From NCBI GenBank assembly GCA_029204225.1, contig MU835418.1:1-39255 (forward strand): 39,255 nt of DNA, in the 5' to 3' direction. Source of the stretch: Diphasiastrum complanatum (lineage: Eukaryota > Streptophyta > Lycopodiopsida > Lycopodiales > Lycopodiaceae). The position numbers and the translations under genes are program-made. Shown piece by piece: positions 1 through 8,800 of the stretch (its first letter is position 1; each line of letters begins with the position of its first letter). Under the pieces are notes generated by a model. The model had not been told where the DNA came from and searched no databases. It saw nothing but the letters and a program-made list of their open reading frames with translations.

Positions 1-90
1 CCAGCACCACCCTATGAAAAAAACATTGCAAGGCAATTAACTTTGTGAATATTCAACTGAACTCAAAGATTCTATGAATATATCACTTAC

Positions 91-1284
91 CTTAGAGTGT
101 AACAGAAAGAGCAAACCTTATTTGTGGGTGTGGCATCCCATTGCCATTCTCTCCTCTACCTCTTCCCCAGGAGTTGTTGCCCCCGGTCATATTTTGTCTA
201 CAATGTTCCCATATAGCAAAATTTCCATGGGTAGCCCATTAGTTTGGCCCTTAATTGGGTTTCCTGCCGAATCTGATGGCATCTGAGGAGCATTAGACCT
301 GCTATAAACAGAAACTGTGTTGACATTATTGACAGCATGATGAAGAGCTTGCTGTGAACCGTACTGTCCAGATACAGAAGCATTCAATGTTTGTGCTATT
401 CACAGAATTCATGCTGGGTCTGCAAAGAGGGGTGCTATAGAGGTTTGCTGTCGGTACACCATTGAACACATGGCTTGAAGTCTCTGGTACAGGGCACTGT
501 TGAGGTGCTCCACTGGATCTGCAAGGAAGGCTGCCATAGAAGTTTGCAGCTGGTACACATTGAACACATGGTTTGCACTCTCTGGTAAAGGACACTGTTG
601 TAGTGCTCCACTGCGTTTGGCAAGGAGAGCTGCTATTGAATTTCCTGCTGGTACACCAGTGAAAATATGGTTTGCAGTGTCTGTTAAAAGGCAGTGTTGC
701 TGTAATCCATTGGGTCTACAAGAAGAGCTGCTATGGAAATTTCCAGCTGGTACACCAGTAGCTACATGGTTTCCTGTCTCTGGTAAAAGGCCACTGTTGT
801 TGTGCTCCAAGAGATAGAGAATTGCTGCAAAATTTTCCTAGTGGCACACCAGTGTAGATGTGACTCACAAGATTCGATGAACGCCCCTGTTGTTCTGAAG
901 TAGTTGTTGAACCCGTTTGCTGTATCTCAAATGGTTTCACACATTGCCCCTGTGGCGCATTCTGATATGGGCGGAAATGATTATGAGGTTGTATATGACC
1001 CACCTGGAAAGACATGGAGGTTCCACCGGGAGGCAACGTAGCATGCCCTCCCTGTCAATGCTTCAGGCTGCACAATTTTTGAGAATAATCCTAGTAGAAC
1101 ATATTGGGCATACTGGTTATATACATGCTACTTTGATGTTTAAACATTACTATCACTTGCCTGTTGGTGGTTATTCGAAGGGACCTCGATACATTGGGTG
1201 CAAAGCTTTTTCTTGATCATTTTGAAAAGGTGGATGAACGTTTGCAGAAGGAATGCCCCCAGACGCAAATGGATGGAGCCCTAC
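91..1284 (-). pseudogene. Long Gln/Asn-rich exon with internal 99-bp repeats, frame broken
   Basis: The exon begins after a convincing acceptor (TTTATTTGGCAG, ending at 1285) and ends at a strong donor, AAG|GTAAGTGATA, at 91/90. It opens with VGLHPFASGGIPSANVHPP in the phase expected from the exon ending at 2197, which implies a 912-bp intron (1285-2196). It continues through Q/P/N-rich sequence (GHATLPPGGTSMSFQVGH, HIQPHNHFRPYQNAPQGQ), a 33-residue repeated module, SGQYGSQQALHHAVNNVN, and finally TGGNNSWGRGRGENGNG. Stops and frame changes are frequent: repeat units are 94 to 100 bp long, so the frame shifts inside the array. I do not recognise the family. The gene would continue beyond position 1. 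Confidence 0.45.
408..865 (-). repeat. Coding minisatellite, about five units of ~99 bp
   Basis: Each unit carries a version of ctggtacaccagt on the plus strand, starting at about 451, 551, 649, 748 and 842. The spacings are 100, 98, 99 and 94 bp. In minus-strand translation the module is about 33 residues and contains TGVPAGN, then a Ser/Ala/Leu-rich part, then LQQCPLPESANHVF or a variant. The units are diverged from each other, so this is an old array that lost frame through single-base indels. Confidence 0.75.
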
Positions 1285-2196
1285 CTGCCAAATAAAGTTA
1301 AATATGTGAGCTAAAACTTACATGATTGGAAGGTGGAAATCACATTTGAGGACCCTCATTATCCAATCAGTCATAATCTTCCCCTTGTAATCTGATTGCT
1401 TGTAGACTTCAGCCCTGAAAACAAGGAGCCCTCGTGGATGAAATCTTGAAGGTACTGAGCACTCTTTGGAATATGAATTTAGCCATCGTGGATGGAATTT
1501 TGAATATTCGTAGCCATCCTAATGAACTATGAAAATACAGACCCTCTTCTATCAACCCCTCTCTAGGTCTGATTTTGGAACAGGTACTAAACTTGACCGT
1601 TTGTATTTAGAAGCTGTGAACTTTCTATTCGGGTATTTCATAGGCCCATCTACTGTTATCCAGTCGTGGTGAAATGTTAGTTAAGATATGAAATAGTGTG
1701 TGGCCATTTTTGGTTCAACACCATTGTTGGTATCATCACTGAATTCTTGCTTTTGTCACTGTGCTGTTGTCATCTTCTTTGCTTTATGCTTTAGATGATT
1801 TACTGCCATCATTGTTAGGCTGTACGAACTTGTCCTTGCAGGCTCAGATCTCCACAGAAGCATATCATGGGAATTTTGGCTTGTCCTCTCATCTCACCAT
1901 TACCACGCACTGACAAGAGGAATTCCATAATGTGTCTCTAAGCGTACCTTATCTATACGGACATAGGAACCTAAATTCTAAGGATCATGAGAAAAGAGGC
2001 GAATAAGTAAAGACCTGCTCCATATTGACAAAATATATCTGCTTTCTTTGGTAATGAACCATGAATATACAAAGACCAGAAAAGCTATAGCCACAGCAAG
2101 GGATAGGTAGCTAAAAATGAACCAAAATCACACCAACAGGAAACATAAGCAGCATACAAGAAAGACAAAGAAGCAAGCCCTGATATAGAATATCAC

Positions 2197-2700
2197 CTGC
2201 GATGAAAACGCACCACTCTCCATTGCCGCAGAATCAGCCTCTCAAATTAGCCCAAGGCTGATTATTGTTAATGATTGCTCCATTTAGCGCACCAGCGGGA
2301 TGCCCAAGCACCTCAGGCTGCACATTGAATCCACCAACAGGCACTCCTAGAGCAGGTTGCTGGACCTTCCCACCCAGAAACACTGCCACCATTGAACTGG
2401 CCCCCGACCGAAGCCGGGGGCGTACCATGGGAGAAGGCAGGAGGCGGCGTATTGGGTAGAGGTGGCTGACGACCTTGAAAAGAAGCCCGAGCACAATTTC
2501 CAGGAAATGAAGGCCTCATCATCTGCTTTATTCGCTGTTCGCCTTGAAGTGAAATCTGCCCTTCTTTCCAATGCTGCTTTCCTCTCTTCTGACTTCAGGT
2601 CGGATTTACCACAGCAGATGCTGCACAGATTTTCCTGGTAAGCAATCTGGCGAGCAAACCAAGACAGGAAACGATGTGAGCCACCCCCATACACCAGATT
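2197..2700 (-). pseudogene. Exon block of an unidentified Pro/Gly/Asn-rich protein, frame broken
   Basis: Minus-strand coding-like sequence that needs at least three frames to follow. It runs from a basic segment (EERKAALERRADFTS) through EQRIKQMMRPSFPGN to a proline/glycine-rich stretch (QPPLPNTPPPAF, PPASVGGQFNGG). A frame change then leads to VQQPALGVPVGGFNVQPEV and NNNQPWANLRG, and another to ESGAFSSQ. It ends at a good donor, CAG|GTGATA, at 2197/2196. The low-complexity composition suggests a nuclear or RNA-related scaffold, but no domain is identifiable. The frame changes without large indels point to a pseudogene or an error-prone assembly. The upstream boundary is uncertain; several AG dinucleotides near 2650-2720 could be the acceptor. 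Confidence 0.45.
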
Positions 2701-2868
2701 TCTAAGGAGCTAAGAAAGGCAGCTTCAAGAATCCAATCCCCCAGCCTCAAAACCGAAACAGCTGAGCAACGACAGGAGCGCCACTCCAATCAGCAAAAAT
2801 TATCGGCAAAGGAAGAAGCCAGAGGGGGAAGCGCTGATAAAGACAAACGATCACAAATCAATTCCTAC

Positions 2869-2921
2869 GCAGAGTTACGATCCATAGGCTTGTCTATGTA
2901 ACTGCTCATCTTCTTCTTCAT
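2869..2921 (-). CDS. Candidate first coding exon of the left-end gene
   Basis: An ATG at 2921-2919 opens a short lysine-rich reading frame beginning MKKKMSSYIDKP, which meets a stop after 18 codons (TAG at 2867-2865) unless it is spliced. A possible GT donor begins at 2868 (reading GTAGGAAT), so the stop could lie in the intron. I assign it to the minus-strand gene because it lies between the telo-box and the exon blocks at 2197-2700 and 91-1284, all on the same strand. The product is not recognised. The donor is weak and the join to the next exon is not established, so this could also be a stray short frame. Confidence 0.35.
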
Positions 2922-2950
2922 TTGTGGGAAAAGGGTACAAAAGGTTCACA

Positions 2951-2966
2951 TTAGGGTTTAGGGTTT
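2951..2966 (-). promoter_or_regulatory. Double telo-box upstream of the left-end gene
   Basis: On the minus strand this reads AAACCCTAAACCCTAA, two overlapping telo-box motifs about 30 bases before a candidate start codon (2921-2919). Telo-boxes are common near the transcription start of plant translation and growth genes. Their position fits a 5' leader here. No clear TATA box was found just upstream. Confidence 0.5.
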
Positions 2967-2970
2967 TAAA

Positions 2971-3954
2971 GTGCACAGTGCAACCAAATTTGATATCATT
3001 GGAACCTTGGGAAAAGCAAGACTATTTGTTGAGGGGGGTAAAGTAAAGTTAAGCTTACAAGTAGAGTCTAGACTCTAAATATTTGGAGACCTGTACTTTA
3101 GGAAGTTAAGCTTAAAAAAAGCCTCAAATTTGGAGATGTTTATTATAACAAATAAGATTCAACTGCTTTTAATAACAAAGGACGAGAGAACCAATCATGG
3201 TACAAAAGTATGTTATGGGAATGACATTGTCAAATGATAAACATAGTCGAAAACTAATATGCTTAAAAAGAATATAAGGCAGTAAAAAAATTATTAATTA
3301 CTTAAAACCTAATGCCTTATGTAAATCACTAGATTCAATAGTGTCACTAATAGCTAATGCAGGGAGCTTTGAACCAACCGCTCTTGTGACTTAAGCTCGT
3401 TGAAAAAGTGAAATAGCTTGTAAACGTTGTAATGCATAATACGTTGATAAAGAAAGATACAATGATGGAGTGTGATGTCACACTTTCCCTGGCATTTCAC
3501 AACAAGCTTCGGACATAAAGATAAAAAATCATTAAATTTCTTGTGAAGACATCCATTATGTTTTCAAAGCAAAGGGGATAGACTCTTCACCAAATGCACG
3601 GTCATTAGAATCTTGCTCTTTCCTTTGAGTTGTATGAGATGCAGAGCCCTTGCATGGTGGAAGAACAACGAAAAAGATCTTGTCGAGAGGGATTAGCAAT
3701 AACATCAATCTCTAAGAGTCCGAATTTCAAGACCAACACCGAGGATCCAAACTAGATTATTGATACAAAAAAACTAAATGATGGGACGTTGTTCCTACTT
3801 TATGATTCTCTATTCATTGGAAGCTGGTTTTCACCTACAAACATCAGATTTGTAGAAGTAAGCGAGTACTATCACCTTCTTCTTTTCTCTGATTTCAATG
3901 AGGTTTTCAAAGCTAGAATTGTTTGAGTGGGCGCAAATGAATAGCAGTTTAAAG
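2971..3954. other. Intergenic, AT-rich, nothing recognised
   Basis: About 980 bases without a convincing coding frame, RNA gene or transposon domain on either strand. It may hold the distal promoter of the left-end gene. Confidence 0.5.
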
Positions 3955-4136
<182 letters not shown>

Positions 4137-4399
4137 CTTCTGATATGAATCATCGAAATAATTTACGTGCAGCAAATGAAAATTCTGTTGAACCAAGTGA
4201 AACTGTTATCTTCTCTGAATCTTGGATTCCAACCTAAGACCTACTCATGGGAGAAGAAGGAAAAAAAAGTCGGAAGTTGTGGAGAATTGGCTCGTGAAAT
4301 GGGACAATTATTTCAATCGTCATGGTAGAAAAAGATCAAGAGCATTGTTTTATCTCTTCGTGGTCGTGGTGGCTTGATCTGACTGTCAACAAGCCCTCC

Positions 4400-4486
4400 A
4401 CTTGGACATAAAAATAATCTATCTCTAAGTTGATTGGCCTCAAAATCGCCAAACTGGACAACTTAACTAGTTGACAGTATTTTACG
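4400..4486 (-). mobile_element. 3' LTR start of the RT-less copia copy 1
   Basis: On the minus strand a polypurine tract (AGTTGAAGAGGGAG, 4500-4487) is followed by CGTAAAATACTG and then TCAACTAGTTAAGTTG. The same polypurine tract followed by TGTGAGAGATTTCAACTAGT occurs at 21051-21018, and both then share a GAGGCCAAT segment. The LTR start here reads CG where the relative reads TG. The outer end of the LTR could not be fixed and may lie beyond the TC tract. Confidence 0.6.
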
Positions 4487-5917
4487 CTCCCTCTTCAACT
4501 AGATTTATCACACAACTTTGATCCATCTTAAGAATGATCTCCATCCTAAGAATAGACCTTCTTTCTATGGTTTTATAATGACTTTCATAATTGATGTAGA
4601 TAATAGTGTCCATATTGGATGCTTCACTACTTTTTTACATCAATTTTACATATCAAAATGAAACTAGCACATATGAAAAACAACATAGAATGCAAAGATT
4701 ATGATCCCTCCATGCTTCCACCTCTGATATCTCTGAATATGAAGAACAACATAGAATGCAAAGATTATGATCCCTCCATGCTTCCACCTCTGATATCTCT
4801 AAAAAATAATAGCAACCAAGCAATAAATGTGAGTGGTAATCATTCGCTTGCATGTCTCCTCCATATTCCACTCCATGTGAAATGAGCCTCCATTGCCACC
4901 TTCACACAAAGAACCATCAGCCCTTGGAAATCCATGAGTAATAGAGTACAAAAATGATGTTAATCTAGCTCCACATGATTCAATACAACTAGTAGGTAGC
5001 ACTACTCCATCTTCAAGATCTAATTGACACAAGAAAATGGACCATAGATTCACCAAAAATTGGCAATCTCCAAACATTGACACCACATAGCTCAAACATG
5101 AAGTTAGATAACAACATTTCCTTGCTGCTCTTTTGACCTCCTTGAGTCTTCAAATACTTGCAAAAACATATGCAAAGTTCCTTTTCCATTCGGCTCCTCT
5201 TCGATGCTCTTGACTAGCTCCAAATTGTCACTTTCCATTTTGTGTCGATGAAGCTCATCAAGATAAACCTCTTGATCTTCCACTTGAGCATCAAAACCAT
5301 TAACCAAGACCTCATTTTCATATCCATTAATGACGTCCATTAATCCATGAAGACAACCATCCAATTGTTATCATCATCTACACAAGAACATGTACCAAGA
5401 CATGTAAGAAAAAGCAAAGTTTGTACCTTCAACTTGCTTACCCTTCTCATCATATGTAAGCCTAGATGGTTTTTGCCTTTGCCTTGAGGATCTTCTTAGA
5501 AGTTGACTTGGAGACGTATCTCCACCATCACCATCCAAAGAACCATCCTTTTCACCACCAAAAATGTTAGTTTCATCAACATCAACAACATCAAGCTTAT
5601 CCACATTCTTTTCTTCAAAGACAACGTCCTTAGAAATGAACTTTCTTTGACTTAGGAATGTAAACCCTATAAACTTTTCTTAATTCACTATTTTCATAAC
5701 AAGTACTACCATCTAAGTCTTCATTTGAGTATCTATTGCAAACAAAGTTACACACATCAAAGCTTCATCCCAAAAAGACTTAGGAAGATTTGCATTCACC
5801 CTCATGGATTTTGCTCTTTCACAAAGATTGATCTTCTTCTCTTCCACACCATGTAGAACCTTTGAGTTTGAAAGCTCCCTCTTGATCCCATGTGCCACAC
5901 AAACCTCTTTAAAACTT
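4487..5917 (-). pseudogene. RT-less copia-type element relic, copy 1
   Basis: Read on the minus strand: the C-terminal part of a copia integrase (5917-5713, with HGIKREL, CERAKSMRVNANLPKSFW and DEALM); an acidic linker ending in SSRQRQKPSRLTYDEKGKQ (5604-5450); then, where copia elements normally carry RT and RNase H, an unfamiliar segment (5364-5130) with VLVNGFDAQVEDQEV and DNLELVKSIEEEPNGKG. This is followed by decayed sequence to the polypurine tract. The layout after the linker matches the element at 21038-23470 in sequence and order, so the missing RT is shared. Frameshifts and stops are present. The 5' part is cut off by the gypsy LTR at 5918. The function of the replacement segment is unknown. 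Confidence 0.7.
4671..4800. repeat. Tandem duplication of 66 bp
   Basis: Two near-identical units (4671-4736 and 4737-4800) starting atatgaa-a-aacaacatag, differing by about one base. They lie in the 3' untranslated part of the copia relic. The second copy of that element has only one diverged unit at the matching place (about 21222-21290), so the duplication is private to this copy. Confidence 0.85.
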
Positions 5918-6667
5918 TGTTGATAGGTGTTGGAGGGTTTGCGGATATCGAGGCAACCCTAACCATAGTTAATAAGTGAGAGGGACTTGGCACCCTGCAT
6001 GCGTAAGTCCAACCCGATGATCACATAGTTAGTTGATTATTTAGAAGTTAATGTAAAGGACTTTAGGCCTTTTTGCGAGACTTTTAATATCGTAGGGCCT
6101 AATAGTCAAGTTAAAAAATAAAAAAGATTCCCACCAATTTTTAAAATGGTTTCCTCTAAATTTCAAATTCAAATAGTTAGGGAGGTAGAAATTGGCCAAT
6201 AGGATTTGAGACCAAAGCCCTAAAATCCACTATATATAGTGGTAAATTCAAATCATTTGTACATATTCTCTTCATTTCAATACAAGAAGGTTGGCCCTCT
6301 TATGGAATGGATATGGAATGTCCTTGCTCTCCCATCTTTCCTCCTCTAACTCTCATGTTTTCTTTGGATTTGCTAATTGTTGGACTTAATGCTTATTGGG
6401 ATTGATTATTCTTATGCTTTTTGTGAGAGGGAACGGGAGAGAGAGAAGAGTAAGTCTCTTTCATTGTTGTGGATCTAGTGTTAATGGGTTTAGTCTTAAT
6501 GGATCTTAGTGTTAGATATGAATCATATGCAATTATTGGATTGTGAAATATGTTATCGCTCTCGTGGGAACGAATCTTCGCGTGACAACTAGTTAATCAT
6601 CTTCATCTTCTTGATGCTTGTGTGCTTGGATCTAGGATTGAGGGTAGGATAGGAAATGCCCACTACA
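5918..6667 (+). mobile_element. Ty3-gypsy LTR, about 740 bp
   Basis: The right end is fixed by a primer-binding site four bases downstream (6672-6689). The left end is taken at TGTTGATAGG (5918) or TGTTGGAGGG (5928), exactly where the copia integrase of the neighbouring relic stops. A promoter is visible: a CCAAT palindrome (ATTGGCCAAT, 6191-6200) and a TATA palindrome (6227-6242), followed by a leader with AG-rich and T-rich parts. No matching 3' LTR of this element was seen in the window, so it is either the surviving 5' end of a truncated element or an LTR plus a short internal piece. Confidence 0.65.
6191..6242 (+). promoter_or_regulatory. Palindromic CCAAT and TATA boxes of the gypsy LTR
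   Basis: ATTGGCCAAT (6191-6200) and CCACTATATATAGTGG (6227-6242) are both perfect palindromes, 26 bases apart. The spacing and position, some 430 bases before the LTR end, fit the core promoter in the U3 part of the LTR. Confidence 0.55.
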
Positions 6668-6671
6668 ATTT

Positions 6672-6689
6672 TGGCGCCGTTGCCGGAGA
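6672..6689 (+). other. Gypsy primer-binding site for Asp tRNA
   Basis: TGGCGCCGTTGCCGGAGA matches the complement of the 3' end of plant Asp tRNA (TGGCGCCGTTGCCGGGGA) at 17 of 18 bases. This is the usual primer site of several plant Ty3-gypsy lineages. It proves that the sequence to its left is a plus-oriented 5' LTR. Confidence 0.85.
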
Positions 6690-7454
6690 GCTACGCCAAT
6701 TTTTCAGTTTTCAACATGTATTTGATGCATGGATGGATGTTAGCTTGCATTTAGACATCTTGGTTTGGCATAATAGGATAAAAATTGTATATTAGGGTTA
6801 AATTGGAAGAGATATTGCTTGATTTGAGTAGAATTTCTTGTTTGAAATCTAATTTGATTGTTCAGCAGGGGAAGCCATACAAATCACCATTCTTAAGATC
6901 TATTTGGATCTGGAGAAATCATAGACAACAAATAAGATCGTTCATTTTTGCCATTTTTGGTGAAAAAGGAGGCAAAATCATCATCAATCTTGATAACTTT
7001 TTGTTCCCTGGCAATAAACCATCACCGACTTTGTCTTCATATAGAGAATCAGTTTGAACGGCAAAGGTTAATTGCCAACCGATTTCCAAAAACAGAATAA
7101 AAACCACAAAAATCCTAAAAACATAAAACGAATCTTCGCATGTTCTACTGTAGCTAGAGGCTGACCTAGATCTATCTACTACCAGGTCGGCAAAGATTAT
7201 TTATAAAAATAAAGAACTAAAGTGATTGTTCATCTAGTTGTTGATAACCTTTTGTAGAAAGTTTAACAGCTTTCTGCAAAAATATCACCTCTTTGAGAGG
7301 AACTTTTGCCTTAACATTCGCCAGACTCAGAGTCAATCCAACATACTAGTTTTGATAATCAATGAGTTGGGCGAACGTTAAGTCAACGTCAGTTGTCATA
7401 TTGATCTGAAGCGCGGAAAAAGCTAAAGCATAAGTACGAGGTGAGGACTGTTGC
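6690..7454. other. Leader-like sequence after the gypsy LTR, nothing recognised
   Basis: The first part should be the untranslated leader of the gypsy element. An open frame of about 90 codons at 6785-7057 shows no retroelement motif and I do not claim it. No gag similarity to gypsy is visible before the copia gag fragment starts. Confidence 0.4.
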
Positions 7455-7748
7455 AATAGTGATGCACCTTCACAATCAGCTACAAGGTTTGCGATGGATG
7501 GCAACCAATTGGATCAACACGCTGAGAGAATCAGAATGATCTTTGCTGAACTTTCTACATCAGGACAGGAGCACCAAGTCCCAACACCACAACAATTGAT
7601 GTACTTCATGAAGTCTCTACCTACATCCTATCAACCAATGAGAATGCTTATCTTGAGCTTACCAGAGATGACATTCGAACGAGTTGTCAGTCTTGTTGCA
7701 GATGAAAGATTGATGAGAGATGAAGGAGAAGGAAACAGCGAACAATAG
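7455..7748 (+). pseudogene. Copia gag fragment (UBN2-like)
   Basis: The frame reads LHNQLQGLRMDGNQLDQHAE, then MIFAELSTSGQE, QLMYFMKSLPTSYQPM, LILSLPEMTFERVVSLVADE. The pattern of a maximum-distance helix, then SLP-x-SY, then LP-x-(L/M)TF-x-x-V-x-x-L-x-x-E is characteristic of the UBN2/retrotran_gag region of copia elements. Only the C-terminal half of the domain remains, with no zinc knuckle after it. It lies about 670 bp upstream of the direct repeat at 8415, so whether it belongs to the pol relic at 8784-10893 is unclear. Confidence 0.6.
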
Positions 7749-8414
7749 TGCTAGTCCGGGAAGTTGAGAATTGTGTTATTCTATTGAGAGACAAACTGTG
7801 CTTATCAATGGATAAGAGAAAGAGGTAGATCGATATGGCAACTTCTTGCTAATACACGAGAGGGAGACCTACATGTGTATGCACTTTATGTGAGAGATCA
7901 AGATGAAGTGTGCATGCAACCACAAAAAGAGACAAAGAGGAGAGCCATGGCTTCCTACTCATTGATATCATGCAGGTTCTCAAAAGATCATGCATATGAC
8001 TGTAGTGCTAGCAGTCTTGAATCTTGATAATAAAGCTATCAAATGCAGTGAGGCACTCTATTCGGCTCATCATATAGTTTGCATGATGGTCGCTCTTTCA
8101 AGAAGAGCTAGCCTATGAAACACTCTAAATAGGATTCAGACTGATTGCGAATCATTGTAATTTTAGGCAAGAATCGTTCTACACAACGTCAGAATGACTT
8201 GTGGTTTTTTATAAAGACATTATCACTCTAAATAGAGTTACTGCTAAGACACATGTGATAGACATTAATAATGCATAGAATGTGTAACACTTGCATGGAA
8301 TGTAAGGAACTGAAATGACATAATAGATAAATCGAAACATAGAGAAGTAGTGTCTAAGGAGTCATAGCCCACCATGCACTAAAACAATGTAGTCTATGTT
8401 AGAATTTAGCAATT
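7749..8414. other. Between gag fragment and direct repeat, nothing recognised
   Basis: About 665 bases with no domain, repeat partner or RNA gene that I can support. The last bases (8406-8412, TTAGCAA) are repeated just beyond the right-hand direct repeat (11284-11290). Confidence 0.4.
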
Positions 8415-8800
8415 TTCACATGGTTTTTGAAATGTATTTGACATCTATGTGGATCCACACGTGTGAGGACCTGTCCACACGTGTGAAATGACACTTGTAA
8501 TATTCAAATACATTTTATAGCTTTCATTTGAGTCAAATATGACATCTCCTAAATTATAAGAGTTAGGTCCTAGATTGTAGGAATCTAGAAGGTCAACACA
8601 AACAACCAATGGATGATGTGGCAAATTAGATAGATCTTATCCAAAATGGATATGGATGAGTACAATGAGCTGTCCCACACATGCTGGATGCAGCTTAGAG
8701 AGAGATTATGGTGATTGTGTACTTGATCCATGATGGATCCATTGTGAAGCTAATGATGAGAAACATTGGTTTGTGGAGCAATCTTGTGATTTTCACTCTC
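8415..8800 (+). repeat. Direct repeat, left copy (~386 bp), candidate LTR
   Basis: Nearly identical to 10895-11282, starting TTCACATGGTTTTTG and ending TTTTCACTCTC, with an almost constant offset of 2480 bases. It holds two CACACGTGTG palindromes (G-box core CACGTG). It flanks a copia pol segment on the left. No TG...CA ends and no primer-binding site are visible to its right, so if it is an LTR its edges have been lost or the element is atypical. Confidence 0.85.

Noticed and set aside
500-817. Plus-strand open frame of 105 codons over the 99-bp repeats
   Set aside because: It is antisense to the minus-strand repeat protein, which has splice sites and composition in its favour.
408-865. CRISPR-like spacing of repeats
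   Set aside because: The units are contiguous with no unique spacers, about 99 bp long, diverged and protein-coding in character.
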